A stretch of DNA of 64,000 bases from Hemerocallis citrina (GCA_017893485.1 CM030360.1:146698249-146762248); one strand, 5' to 3'; numbered from the stretch's first letter, positions 1 through 10,262 are shown. Made by a program: numbers and translations. Notes: generated by a model from the letters alone, not told the origin.

Positions 1-2
1 GC

Positions 3-1573
3 TTCGTACTGCACTGCCAAGCTGCGGGGATCAAGCCGGAGCTGAACGTGCTTCGGACACTCTATCGGCTACACCAGGGGAATAAGTCGGAGTACCTATA
101 CTATTTGGCTCCGAGGCATGGTGGCAGGCTCGTCATATGCCCCGACTCCATCAAGCACTGGTGTGACAAGTTCTTGATAGTGCGGAGTCCGGAGGCCTGG
201 CCGGTCCCCTCCGGTTGGGTGGAAGGGGTGCCGAAGAGGACGAGGGCGCCGCCCAAGCTTCGTCCTGAGGAAGAAGAGGCAGTCCGGACACTTCTCGATC
301 GGCCGAAGTACGATTGGTAGGAGCTGACCGAGGACGTCCTGTTCAAGGGGGGCTCTGCCACGTAGATCCCAGTACGCAGCTTCTTTTTGCTTTGTTTTTC
401 ATATCTTATTTTGCATGAGTCCCGTTGTTCTGACGAACTTTGTTTTTAATGCAGAGGCGATGGACTACGACGCGATGCTAGCTTTGAGAGCAGGCCTCGC
501 CAGCAAGGCTCCAAAGAAGCGTAAGAGGGTGGCTACCAAGTTGCCGACCCCAAAGACTCCGAGGGTCACGGAGACGATCGAGGTGACAGAGACCCTCAAT
601 AGTCCGGTCGTTGCTGGCGCAGGGGCCTCGACATCAAATGCTGGGGGCGCGTTCCCCATCGCCGCAGCCCTCGGGATGACGCCGCCGCCGCTGACAGTGG
701 CGGCCGAGGAGCTCCTAACAGAGGAGCACCGGAGGATCCATATTCCGGACTGGCAAGTTCGGAAGCACGATGGATTCCTCGGCAACACCTTGGCGAGCAT
801 GCAGGCCGTCAAGCACCTCGCCACGCCGAAGGACCGGGCCGCCATGGAGGCCGGGCAGGAAGGCGACGACGTCATTGAGATTGCTCGTTTGGCGGTCTCG
901 GTAAGTGTTGGATTTTTTCTGTCGTTGAATTTCTTTAGCTATAATTTTTCTAACTCTTTCAATCCTTCTTTCTTTGTCGCAGATCATCGTCCATTTCGAA
1001 CACCTCACCGAGAGGTTGACAGGCTCTGGAGAAGGAGCTGAAGCAGGAGTCCGACCAGGCTCGGAATGAGAAGGCTCGGATGGGGAACGAGCTCGACAAG
1101 CTCACGGTCGAGTTCGAGGCGAAGTTGACGAGGGTCGACTACCTCGAGGGGCAGGTCGTGAAGCTGGAGAGCGACCTACTCCGTCAGAAAGAGGAGACGG
1201 CAAGACAATTGGCCGAAGCTGAGGAGGCGAAGGCGGCGGTGGTGAAAGCGGCAGAGGACGCGACCTTGGCGAAGGCGCAGGGTTACCTCGCCCAAAACAT
1301 GGCCAAGGCTTATGCCCAAGCCATCGCCCGGGTGACGGAGACATACCCCGGCGTGGACTGCTCGGATGGAGACTATTCCCGGGACATGTTGAGGGCTTCG
1401 ACCCCGAATCCGAGGGGGAAGAAGAAGAAGAAGGGGAGGACGAACCCGAGACCGAAGTCACATTCACCGGCGAGGTCCCGAACACTGCGGTTACTCCGCT
1501 GGCGGTGGTGCCCCCTTCGGAGACGTTGACCCCGACCCACGCTCGCTGCCCTGGGAAAGAGGTCGCGCCCTGA
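3..1573 (+). pseudogene. Antisense ORF 1 of the Tat element (PF04195-like 'putative gypsy type transposon' protein), damaged
   Basis: The reading frame enters from the left edge (no ATG is visible; the frame is open from base 3). The first ~105 residues resemble the plant 'putative gypsy type transposon' domain, with Cys-Gln-x2-Gly-Ile, Arg-Leu-His-Gln and Trp-Cys-Asp-Lys-Phe motifs. A TAG at 318-320 interrupts it after KYDW. A basic segment (KKRKR near 515) is followed by a helical domain, a GT-AG intron at 901-982, and a long coiled coil (about 1020-1385). The frame changes near 1020 and again near 1385; the second shift restores a strongly acidic Glu-rich tail ending with TGA at 1571. It runs antisense to gag-pol, between pol and the missing 3' LTR. 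The function of such antisense ORFs is unknown. The exon junction between ~361 and ~455 is uncertain. Confidence 0.65.
901..982 (+). other. Predicted 82-bp intron in antisense ORF 1
   Basis: The donor is TCG|GTAAGT, the tract inside is T-rich, and the acceptor is TTTGTCGCAG|ATC. Splicing is phase 0 and joins ARLAVS to IIVHFEHLTE, keeping the helical protein open. The base composition drops sharply from GC-rich coding sequence to a T-rich tract, as expected for a plant intron. Further acceptor-like T-rich tracts ending in CAG occur at about 454 and 1799, before the next open segments. Confidence 0.6.
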
Positions 1574-1804
1574 CTCCGCTTGTTTTTTTTCTTCTTTTTC
1601 TTTTTTCTTTTTGAAGTGTAATGCCTAATAGCGGACTGGCCACCGCTGTTTTGAAATGAATGAAAAAATTTTGAAGTGTTGGAGTTCGGCTCTGTGTCTT
1701 TTTCTTTTCTCACCAATTGTTGAAAGTTTGTTTGAAAATTTTTGAAGTGTTGGACTTCGGCATTGTTTGAAATTTTGGTGTTTGTCTCGACTTCTTTTCA
1801 GCTC

Positions 1805-2722
1805 ATGGTGGTAGCTCAAGACATCGAGCCCACTCGTTCGGATGACAACGCTCGAGCCGAGGCTGACTTGGGGGCGACGAGGCTGTGCTTGGCGAGGTGC
1901 CGAGAGCGGCTCTATGAAGTCGAGCTGGGATTGCGCCGAGCCGAAAGCGAGCGGAACCATCTTCAGCTCATCCTAGGTTGGCGAGACATCGAGATCCGGT
2001 GTCTGGAGAGTAGGATCGCCGAGATGACCCCCACAAGAGAGGACGAAGGTTCGCCGACCGCCTTTAGCAACGGGCTTTGGATCCAGTGCATTCGGCACAA
2101 TTTGTCAAAAATAATAGCGGAGAAGGACGATCTGCTTTCTGAGATTCGTCACCTGCAGACTGTAGAGGCGGAGCTTCGGACAGAGGGAGAGGGACTGACG
2201 GCCGAGGTTGCCAAACTGACGACCAAACGGGACGAGCTGACGGCCGAGGTCGACGCACTGAAGAGAGCCACGGTAGACAAGAGCATCGAGGTCACTCATC
2301 TTCGCCGTCTCATAGCCAGTCGCTCTGGCGTGCCGGACTCCGCAATACCTCATCGCTTCGAGGTCAATGTCAAAGATGACTCGTTGCGAGACAGGATCTC
2401 AGAGCTGGAGGCGGAGGTGGCTCGTCTCAAACCGCGTTCGGGGCCAATCAATGTGAGGAGCACTTCGTGTACTCGCGCGGAGAGCGATCGGGGCATCACG
2501 TTTTACGAGATGGCGACCCGTCCGCCCCTCGGCCATCCTAGCCCGGGGGATGCACAAATCTCGGTGGCCATTTCGTCGAGCGGGGCATCCGTCGGAGCGG
2601 CTGCTAGGAGTGGCGCCGAGGACACGTCTCAATTTGCCGGCTTGGGGTCAAGCTCTGGAGATAAACGTCGCCGCCCTCGAGTGTCCTTGAAGCGGAACGC
2701 CCCGGTGCCACGGAAGCGTTGA
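1805..2722 (+). CDS. Antisense ORF 2 of the Tat element, coiled-coil protein of unknown function
   Basis: An ATG at 1805, just after a T-rich tract ending TTTTCAG, opens a 305-residue frame to TGA at 2722. The protein has two long coiled-coil stretches: about residues 10-70, rich in Arg, Glu and Leu, and about residues 95-220, with heptad-like LTAEVAKLTTKRDELTAEVD. A low-complexity Ser/Gly/Ala linker and a strongly basic C-terminus (RRRPRVSLKR, ending PRKR) follow, which could be a nuclear localisation or nucleic-acid-binding tail. It could be a separate gene or a downstream exon block of antisense ORF 1. It has no stop or frameshift, unlike gag-pol on the opposite strand. I recognise no family beyond the extra antisense ORFs known from Tat elements. 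Confidence 0.6.
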   Translation: MVVAQDIEPTRSDDNARAEADLGATRLCLARCRERLYEVELGLRRAESERNHLQLILGWRDIEIRCLESRIAEMTPTREDEGSPTAFSNGLWIQCIRHNLSKIIAEKDDLLSEIRHLQTVEAELRTEGEGLTAEVAKLTTKRDELTAEVDALKRATVDKSIEVTHLRRLIASRSGVPDSAIPHRFEVNVKDDSLRDRISELEAEVARLKPRSGPINVRSTSCTRAESDRGITFYEMATRPPLGHPSPGDAQISVAISSSGASVGAAARSGAEDTSQFAGLGSSSGDKRRRPRVSLKRNAPVPRKR

Positions 2723-3027
2723 AAATCTTGTTTTTGAGAGCTTTTGTATTTGGCCTAAGTGTGATAAGTCGGCGTTGTAACTTTCGCTTTTCAACGCCTT
2801 GTAATCTTTGTTGTATGGAAGAGTCGCTTTGTACGGCGTCCCAATTATTAATAATATTTCTTTCTCAAACTCGCGTGCTTCTTGTAGCTTTGTGTAGTTG
2901 TTTCGGCTGTAACTGTGTTCGTCGTGCCGAGGTCCCTGATTTAGTCTTTTGCTCGTGTGAGGGTCGGCGACGTGAGCGTTCGGCCGGTGGTGCCGAACTG
3001 CCCTTCGGTCACTCAATCTCGCAAACT
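2723..3027. other. Spacer between antisense ORF 2 and the tandem array
   Basis: This would be the 3' UTR of the antisense gene, with an AT-rich stretch containing AATAAT-like signals near 2850. No coding sequence is supported. Confidence 0.4.
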
Positions 3028-3675
3028 GGCGAGCTACTTCAAGCTCGCTTAGAAGCGAGCTCGCAAAGTAGAGTCGAGCCAAGTGTTGGACTCCGAACCT
3101 TTGTTAGAGTGGTTCAACGGTTGTGGGAGCAATTCCGAATGGCGAACTACCTCTAGTTCGCTTAGGAGCGAACTTGCGAAGTAGAATCGAGCCAAGTGTT
3201 GGACTCCGAACCATCGTTAGATTAGTTCAACGGTTGTGGGAGCAATTCCGAATGGCAAACTACTCCTAGTTCGCTTAGGAGCAAACTTGCAAAGTAGAAT
3301 CGAGCCAAGTGTTGGACTCCGAACCATCGTTAGATTAGTTCAACGGTTGTGGGAGCAATTCCGAATGGCGAACTACTCCTAATTCGCTTAGGAGCGAACT
3401 TGCGAAGTAGAATCGAGCCAAGTGTTGGACTCCGAACCATCGTTAGATTAGTTCAACGGTTGTGGGAGCAATTCCGAATGGCGAACTACTCCTAGTTCGC
3501 TTAGGAGCGAACTTGCGAGGTAGAATCGAGCCAAGTGTTGGACTTCGAACCATCGTTAGATTAGTTCAACGGTTGTGGGAGCAATTCCGAATGGCGAACT
3601 ACTCCTAGTTCGCTTAGGAGCGAACTTGCGAAGTAGAATCGAACCAAGTGTTGGACTCCGAACCATCGTTAGATT
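3028..3675. repeat. 113-bp tandem repeat array, about 5.7 copies, in the Tat 3' untranslated region
   Basis: The marker CTCCGAAC recurs at 3091, 3204, 3317, 3430, 3543 (as CTTCGAAC) and 3656, a constant spacing of exactly 113 bp. Units are nearly identical except for the first and the truncated last. Each unit contains a short inverted repeat around CGCTTAGGAGCG. Tandem repeats between pol and the 3' LTR are a known Tat trait and a known seed of satellite DNA. Confidence 0.95.
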
Positions 3676-3843
3676 GAAGAGTGAAAGCAGAGAGATGTAA
3701 ACAATAGTAAAGTATGAAAAAGCTTCCTTTATTAATGATTAATAGTTGGCTGCTTCTAAAGTTGCTAGCCATTATTACAAGGGCAAAATAAAAGAAAATC
3801 ATTACAAGTAATAGGAGAGGAACAGTTCAACATCTCGAAATAC

Positions 3844-4707
3844 TTAGAGAGGCGTTGGTGCTCTCTCCTGGTATTTTAAGAGATGGTCGGCATTCCAAGT
3901 CCTGGGGATCTCCCTGCCTTCGAGATCTTCTAGTCTGTATGTGCCGGGCCGAACCACTTTTGCGATCTTATAGGGTCCCTCCCAATTTGGGGCCAATTAG
4001 CTCTTCTGTCCTGGGAATGAAATGGCCAATTTCCTGAGGACCAGGTCCCCTTCTTTGAGGTCCGTGGGGTGGACTCTCTTGTTGTATGCCAACTCGATCC
4101 TTCTTCGGTAGCTTTGTTGACGAATGGCAGCTCTTTCTCGGATCTCATCTATCAGGTCTAGACTTGCTCGGAGATCTCTGGCGTTTTGCTCTTCTTCATA
4201 AGCTATCAGACGAGGAGATGGTATTCCGACTTCTAGGGGGATGATGGCCTCGGACCCATAGGTGAGGTTAAATGGGCTCTCTCCTGTGGGGGTCCGTTTG
4301 GTGGTGCGGTAGTTCCACAGCACGTTGGGAAGCTGATCGACCCATAAGCCTTTGGAACACTTATCTAACCTCTTCTTAATGCCGGAGAGGATCTGTCGGT
4401 TAGCATTTTCAATTTGGCCATTCGACTGGGGATGAGAAACGGAGGAGAACCGGTGTTGGATGGCAAGGTCTTCGCATAGGGCTCGGAAGGCAGCCCCGGT
4501 GAATTGTGTTCCGTTGTCTGTTATCAGGACCCTAGGGACGCCGAATCGGCAGATCACGCTCTTCCAAAAAAACTGAACAACCTTGCTCTCGGTGATCGTG
4601 GCCAGGGGCTCGGCCTCTATCCATTTCGAGAAGTAGTCGATCGCCACGACTAAGAATTTGAACTGTCCGGGAGCTGCGGAAATGGCCCTAGTAAATCCAT
4701 CCCCCAC
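3844..4707 (-). pseudogene. Tat integrase core and C-terminal domain, broken
   Basis: This is the DDE integrase, which would insert element cDNA into the chromosome. The catalytic residues are visible: Asp in VAIDYFSKW, Asp in ITDNGTQF and Glu in NGQIENANRQ. The C-terminal part continues as YNKRVHPTDLKEGDLVLRK, then hits an in-frame TAA at 3997-3999. The same frame resumes with LAPNWEGPYKI, GTYRLEDLEG and WNADHL up to a natural-looking stop at 3844. A frameshift near 4690 (inside GPFPQ/APGQFKF) separates it from the zinc-binding half upstream. There is no chromodomain, as expected for Tat. Tandem repeats follow directly downstream. Confidence 0.85.
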
Positions 4708-5585
4708 ATTGCAAAGGGGATCGGACTTGATAGGGAAGTGAGCGGAGCTTGGGGGAGGCGTCGGACGTCAGAGTACTTCTGACAGGAGCTGCATTGCCGA
4801 ACGTGCCGTTCGGCGTCTCGTAGGAGAGTGGGCCAGAAGTATCCGTAATTCAACACTTTGCGGGCCAAGGATCTGGATCCCGAATGTGCCCCGCCGATGC
4901 CCTCGTGAAGCTCTTGTACGGCATAGTCTGCCTGCTCGGGGGAGAGGCATCTCAGGTAAGGCCGGCCGTCTACCTGTGTGAAGGAGCGTTTGTATAAGAT
5001 TCCTCCGATCAGTGTGTAACGCTCGGCTCGGGTTCTCACTCTTCGAGCTTCCTTGGGATCTTCGGGGAGGAGTCCATCCCTTAAGAATTCGACAAGGGGT
5101 TTCATCCAGTTGTCTTTGAGCAGGACAGGTAGCGACTCCATAGAGTCGGGAGTTTCGTCCTCAATACTCGGCTTCAGAAGGACCTCTATCAAGACGGTCT
5201 GCTCGAGACCTTGAAGGGAGGAAGAGGCTAGTTTGGAGAGGGCGTCAGCTTGAGCATTTTCTTCCCAGGGTATGCATTGGATGAAGGCTTCTTCAAATAG
5301 TGCCATGAGGATCTTTACCTTGGCTAAGTATTTAACCATCCTGTCATCACGTGCCTCATACTCACAGAGGACCTGTTTTATGACTAGCTGAGAGTCGCTA
5401 AAAATACGGAGGCGTTGGGCCCCTGCGTTTCGAGCCATTCCAAGGCCGGCTATGAGTGCCTCGTATTCTGCTTCGTTGTTCGATGCCTTGAAGTTGATAC
5501 GGAGGGAGTATTGGAGGATAAAGTCATCTGGGCCTGCCAGAATGACCCCTGCCCCGCTTCCCTCATTGTAGGAGGATCCGTCCAC
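4690..5585 (-). pseudogene. Tat additional RNase H and integrase zinc-binding (HHCC) domain
   Basis: The segment starts with DGSSYNEGSGAGVIL, followed by SNNEAEYEAL, FSDSQLV and QADALSKLAS. These are the Asp, Glu, Asp and Asp positions of an archaeal/plant-like RNase H fold, distinct from the native RNase H just upstream. It would degrade RNA in RNA:DNA hybrids during reverse transcription. Next comes the integrase zinc-binding region: His in LHEGIGG, His in GAHSGS and the Cys pair in RQCSSCQKY. The frame is lost upstream near 5585 and downstream near 4690 relative to the adjoining pol parts. An extra RNase H at this position is diagnostic of the Tat lineage. Confidence 0.85.
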
Positions 5586-7126
5586 ATAAACCGACCGACG
5601 GGTGGTCCCTTCACTGTTTGGCTGGACTCGGGGATGGTACTTTCAACTATGAATTCTGCTAAGGCCTGAGCCTTGATTGCAGTCCGAGGCTGATAAGTTA
5701 TATCGTGCTGGCTCAGCTCGATAGACCATTTCATAAGGCGACCCGAGGTTTCTGGCTTGTGGAGGACCTGCTTCAGCGGTTGGTCGGTTAGAACGACCAC
5801 CGAATGGGACTGAAAGTACGGGCGAAGTTTTCTCGCGGCCATCACCAGGGCATAAGCCATCTTTTCTATTTTCGGATAGCGGAGCTCGGCATCCCCAAGT
5901 ACCTTGCTCACGTAGTAAATGGGATTTTGAGCCCGGTCTTCTTCCCTTACCAAAACTGCACTGAGGGTCTGCTCGGAGGCTGCCAGGTAGAGGTAGAGGG
6001 GTTCACCAGGAATTGGTTTGCTGAGGAGAGGGAGATTGACGAGGTAAGCCTTGAGCTGGTCGAAGGACTCCTGTTGCTGTTGTCCCCATTCAAAACCTTT
6101 AGCCCCCCTGAGGGCCTTGAAGAAGGGGAGGCATTTCTCCCCGGACTTCAAGAGAAAACGACCTATGGCGGCCAAGAGGCCTGTTAACCTCTGAACTTCC
6201 TTAACATTCTTGGGAGGGGCCATGTCTAATTTGGCCTTGATTTTCTCAGGGTTTGCTTCAATTCCTCGTTGGCTAACCATGAAGCCGAGGAACTTTCCAG
6301 ACGAGACTCCGAACGCACATTTGTTCGGATCGAGTCTTATGTTGTGCTTTCTCAGAACATCAAATGCTTCTTGGAGGTCGGTCACATGATCGGCACCTCG
6401 GATGCTTTTTATAAGCATGTCGTCAACATACACCTCCATGTTTCGGCCGATTTGAGCTTGGAAAACCTTGTTGACGAGGCGTTGGTATGTGGCTCCTGCG
6501 TTCTTCAGACCGAAGGGCATAACCCTGTAGCAATAGAGGCCCTGATCGGTCACGAACGATGTCTTCGGGATATCCGGGGGGAACATCCAGATCTGGTTGT
6601 AGCCTGAGAAGGCGTCCATGAAGCTGAGGAGTTCATGTCCCGAGGTGGCATCGATCAAAGTGTCAATACTCGGAAGAGGGAAGGGATCCTTGGGGCAAGC
6701 CTTGTTGAGATCGGTAAAATCGATATAGATCCTCCAAGTCCCGTTCGACTTCTTCACCATTACTACATTCGACAACCACTCGGGGTAGTTCACCTCTTGT
6801 ATAAACCGGGCCTTCAAGAGCTTGTCCACCTCCTCTTTTATAGCTAGCTGACGTTCGAGGGCGAACTTGCGCCTCTTCTGTTGAACAGGTTTGGTCCCCG
6901 GAACAATGCTGAGGTGGTGGACTAAGAGCTCTTCGGAAATTCCGGGCATGTTTGCAGCTGACCAAGCGAAGAGGTCTCGGTTCCTTCGGATGCACTGTAC
7001 AATGTCCGAGCATAAGGCGGACGGGAGGGTCTTACTAACAAAGAACTTGCAAGTTGGATCCTGCTCAGAGAAGAGCACTTCCTCCAATTCATCCACCGGC
7101 TCGGACGTCGGTCGGGCAGCATCTTA
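5586..7126 (-). pseudogene. Tat reverse transcriptase and native RNase H
   Basis: The polymerase shows FMDAFSGYNQI (first catalytic Asp) and YVDDMLIKS (the Asp pair), with MPFGLKNAGATYQ between them. The native RNase H follows as LYLYLAASEQTLSAVLV, KMAYALVMAARKLRPYF and VVLTDQPLKQ. Its first catalytic Asp is missing (LAAS), whereas the Tekay-like element in this window has it (YRDAS); the loss is typical of Tat elements, which carry the second RNase H. An in-frame TAA at 7124-7126 separates this part from the protease in the same frame, so a single nonsense change breaks an otherwise continuous frame. The 3' boundary is a frameshift at about 5585. Confidence 0.88.
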
Positions 7127-7725
7127 GGGGATTTCCAGAGTTTCTAAGGAGAGGACTGGTCCGAGGGTAGAGGTCATGTAGCACTTACGGGCTGTTTCCT
7201 GATTGCCCCTCACTTCCCCTACTCCGGCCCAGGTGGGGAATTTCATCTTAAGATGGTACGCCGAAGGAACGGCTTCTAGAGCTGCTAGGCCGGGTCGGCC
7301 TAGGATGACATTGTAAGCTGCAGGAACATCCACAACCATAAAATCCATTGCCTCCGTTCGGGTAGTAGGAGTTTTGCCAGCGGTTACGTCGAGGGTAATC
7401 ACCCCTTCAATAGTCACTGGCACTCCCGTGAACCCATGGAGCGTGTAGCCGACGGGCTTGAGTCTGTCTCGGGAGAGCTTTAAGCCTTTAAAAGTGGCGA
7501 GGAAGAGGATGTTAACGGAGCTGCCGTTGTCCATTAGGATCCTCTCCACTTTGAAGTTTGCCATGTGGAGGCTGATAACGAGTGCGTCACAATGGGGCGT
7601 CCGGACACCCTCGAGGTCTTCATCTGAGAATGTGACGGGCACTCCGAGGCCCTTAGGAGGAGGGTTGGCGCGAACCGAATTGACTTCTCTTATAAATGCC
7701 TTTCGAGAGGAGTTTGAGGAGCCCC
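7127..7725 (-). pseudogene. Tat aspartic protease
   Basis: This is a retropepsin-type protease that would cleave the gag-pol polyprotein. The active-site motif reads ILMDNGSSVNILF, with DNGS instead of the usual DTG/DSG; this variant occurs in this plant family. Flap- and dimer-region motifs follow as GFTGVPVTIEG, FMVVDVPAAYNVILGRPGL and YHLKMKFPT. The reading frame extends upstream beyond the first Met through SNSSRKAFIREVNSV, and joins the gag zinc-knuckle frame by a shift inside the G/C-rich tract near 7725. The downstream end is the TAA at 7124. Confidence 0.8.
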
Positions 7726-9575
7726 CATTGGGCCCCCATGAATGAGGTGCAGGACACGCTCCTCCTCGAAGTCGGGCGTATCATCGTGTTCCGGACGCTT
7801 ATTAGCCCCCCGAGGCGGGGGAGGAAGTTCGGCTCGGTCCTTTCTGACGAACCTTGTTAGCCGCCCCCTTTGGATGAGGGCTTCTATCTCATTCTTCAGG
7901 GCCCGACAATCATTGGTGTCGTGGCCGTGGTCTCGATGATAACGGCACCACTTCTCTTTATCCCTTTTCTTGGCAGGGGTGTTCATCCTCGGAGCAGGAG
8001 GTATGATCCCTTCCTTCTCAACTTCCATCAGAATGGTAGAGACATTAGTGGTAAGGGGAGTAAACTTCTCGGATCTGAGGGAGGTCGGCGCTGGCCGGCA
8101 TTATCCTTCTGGAGCTTCTTGGCTCCTTCATCTTCTGTTCCCTTTCTCTTAAACCCGGAGGAAGACCCCTCCAAGTTAGGGTGGTGCTCGGCTTCTTCGG
8201 CCCGAATGTACTTTTCACTTCGGAGGAGGAGGTCAGAGAAGTTCTGTGGGGGCTTCTTGGCGAGGGAGGAGCGGAGGTTGGAATTGAGGACATTGGACTG
8301 AAATGCTGCTGCAGCGACCGACTGGTCGAGGGATGCTATAGACTTGGCTTCAGCTGTGAACCTCTTCACATAGTCTCTCAACTTCTCACCCTTCTTCTGG
8401 TGGAGGTACAGTAGCGAGATGCTGGTCTTCTCAGTTCTACGGCTACTTACAGAATGGGTGACGAAGAGGGTTTTGAATTGCTCGAAGGAGAATATTGAGG
8501 ATGGGGCGAGGCGAGAGTACCATTCTCGAGCCGGACCTTTGAGAGTTGCGGGGAAGGTTTTACAGAGCAGAGCATCGGAAGCTTGATGGATGAGCATTAG
8601 GGTCTTGAAGCTCTCGATGTGATCGACGGGGTCAGTTTTTCCGGAGTAGGTCTCAAATTGAGGAGGCTTGAAGCCGATTGGTACAGGTGCATCCATTATG
8701 GTTCGGGAAAAAGGAGGTCTACTAGGTCGAAGGGTCCTTCCTCTAAGTTCTTCTTCTCGGTCTAACTGACCCAAGCGCCTCTCCATCTCATGGAGACGGC
8801 GGTACACAGCGTCGTCCCTTCGAAGGTAATCAGCTGAGCCTCTAGACTCGTCTTCGTATGAGGGAGAGCGGGGGCTACGACGATGGTAGCTCCTGGAGCG
8901 GCGAGGACTTTGCACATGCCGAGAGTTGCTGGGAGCTGGAGGAGGAGATGGTGACCGTCGACGAGGACTTCGGACCGGAAGAGGAGAGGGGATCTTGGGT
9001 GCATTGGTGTTGGGACGGAGATTGAGAGCTTGCAGGACGGTCGCTTGGAACTGCTGGAACTCGGCACGGGTGATGGGTGCCTCATCGTTCCTAGGCTGTT
9101 GCCGACCTGCAGGGGAGTGTGGCCTTCTTCTGTAATGCTCGGGGGACTCTCTCCGTCCCCTTCGGGCGGGGGACCTTCTGTATTCTCGGCGGTGAGGAGA
9201 TCGCTCATCCGGACGGTGTTGGCGGGAGGTTCCCTCTCGGGCCCGCTTTTCATCCAGATGGCGGCGAAGATCCTCATCCTTATGCCGATTGAGGACGGTG
9301 TGGTGGTGATCGGAAGCTCGGGGATGGTCAGAGGCCATAGAGTCCGAAGAGGCGTTATGGATGGAGACGTGGTCCGGATGGAGAGGCTGTTTCTGCGGAT
9401 TGGGACCCTCTGGAGGTTGTTGATTCTGCGGAGGAGGTAGGTCCTGTTGAAGAGGGTCCACGGCTTGAGGAGAAAGTTGTCCCTGCTGTTGAGCGGGCTG
9501 AGGGGGAACTTCCTGCTGTTGATTGGGATTGGGTCCTCGGTTGGACCCTCTGAATCTGACTTTCCTAGGGGGCAT
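7726..9575 (-). pseudogene. Tat gag polyprotein, frameshifted
   Basis: The ATG at 9575 lies about 50 bp inside the primer binding site. The N-terminal 250 residues are low complexity (Gln/Pro, then Arg/Ser/His-rich). The Retrotrans_gag-type capsid region follows: FETYSGKTDPVDHIESF, PATLKGPAREWYSRL, FSFEQFKTLFVTH. The frame is lost near 8070; the next frame carries EKFTPLTTNVSTILMEVEKE and a zinc-binding motif CRYHRDHGHDTNDC, then LKNEIEALIQRGRL, the usual end of gag in this lineage. A further shift near 7725 leads into protease. In the virus-like particle this protein would form the shell and bind RNA. Confidence 0.82.
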
Positions 9576-9625
9576 GGCTGGAGAGATCTGTCCAACGGGA
9601 AGAGGGGAGGTTGCTATTCGTTAGT

Positions 9626-9643
9626 TTCCCACAAACGGCGCCA
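9626..9643 (-). other. Primer binding site of the Tat element
   Basis: On the minus strand TGGCGCCGTTTGTGGGAA begins six bases after the LTR end (CA at 9651-9650). The core matches the 3' end of a tRNA-Asp-type primer commonly used by Tat and Athila elements. The exact tRNA is an inference. Confidence 0.75.
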
Positions 9644-9649
9644 ATCTAT

Positions 9650-10262
9650 TGCCGTTGATTTTGGTGTGGGGGCAAACAGATGGAATTTGTGGATTCTTAG
9701 GAAAACTGAATGGCAAACCTATTTACCTGTTCCGTCGGGGTTTGAAGCTGACTCCCGCCGTACACCTGCAAAAAGTGCGAGACACCGGGGTTGTTCCCGG
9801 CGACGCACCCTCCGACGCTCAAGTCAGTAATCAGGGATGATTAAGAAAGAGCGTGAAAACTGGAGAAAGTTTGATTACCTCTTAATGGAGATGGGTGGGG
9901 GGTATTTATAGGCGTCTTAGGGATCAGATTAGGAATGTAATCCCCGTGATCTGATAAGGAATATTCTCCTTGTAAACAGATTAGGAATGTAATCCCTAAT
10001 TCCCAGTGGAGGGATAGGCATGAATCAGGGCCGTTGATTAGGATTTAATCAGAAACCCTAATTCTATCCCTCTGGATCGGGCTTTCTGCTGGTCGAAACC
10101 CACATCTGATTGAGGTGGATCCGTTTGTGGGTTATTGGATCTTTGAAAAGATCCAGTACCCATCTCAGACCCGTTGGTAGGTGAAATTACCGTTGCCCCT
10201 GGGCTTCAGGATTCGTGCCCGATTTGGACGGTTCCGATTAACCCCCATTTTTAGCCATATCA
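9650..10262 (-). repeat. 5' LTR of the Tat element, 613 bp
   Basis: On the minus strand it starts TGATATGGCTAAAAATGGGG at 10262 and ends CAACGGCA at 9650, giving the TG...CA termini next to the primer site. It contains a TATA box and, between 9910 and 10080, several copies of a GGGATTACATTCCTAATC-like motif. The right end abuts sequence homologous to the Tekay LTR at 49119, so the border is well fixed. GGAAC (10263-10267) is the likely target duplication. Confidence 0.85.
9903..9910 (-). promoter_or_regulatory. TATA box in the Tat LTR
   Basis: TATAAATA, within CTATAAATACC on the minus strand, lies 250 bp inside the LTR 3' end, a sensible place for the U3/R promoter. Confidence 0.6.

Larger units (their letters stand above)
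1..10262 (-). mobile_element. Tat-lineage Ty3/gypsy LTR retrotransposon, partial (3' LTR lies off the left edge)
   Basis: Read leftwards on the minus strand, the order is 5' LTR, primer binding site, gag with zinc knuckle, protease, RT, native RNase H, a second RNase H, integrase, tandem repeats and antisense ORFs. The extra RNase H between RT-RNase H and integrase, the tRNA-Asp-type primer site (TGGCGCCGTT), the 3' tandem repeats and antisense ORFs are recognised traits of the Tat branch of plant Ty3/gypsy elements. The copy is defective: frameshifts near 8070, 7725, 5585 and 4690, and in-frame stops at 7124 and 3997. It inserted into the LTR of a plus-strand Tekay-like element; that LTR resumes at 10263, and the uninterrupted sequence at 49119 shows the empty-site context. 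The target duplication cannot be checked because the other end is outside the window. Confidence 0.9.

Noticed and set aside
1102..1716. A 204-codon minus-strand open frame opposite the antisense ORF
   Set aside because: It is Ser/Pro-rich mirror coding of the Glu/Lys-rich coiled coil, with no motif; its start lies in a poly(A/T) tract.
5804..6607. Plus-strand open frames across the Tat reverse transcriptase
   Set aside because: They are shadows of the pol frame on the other strand, which carries all the conserved motifs.
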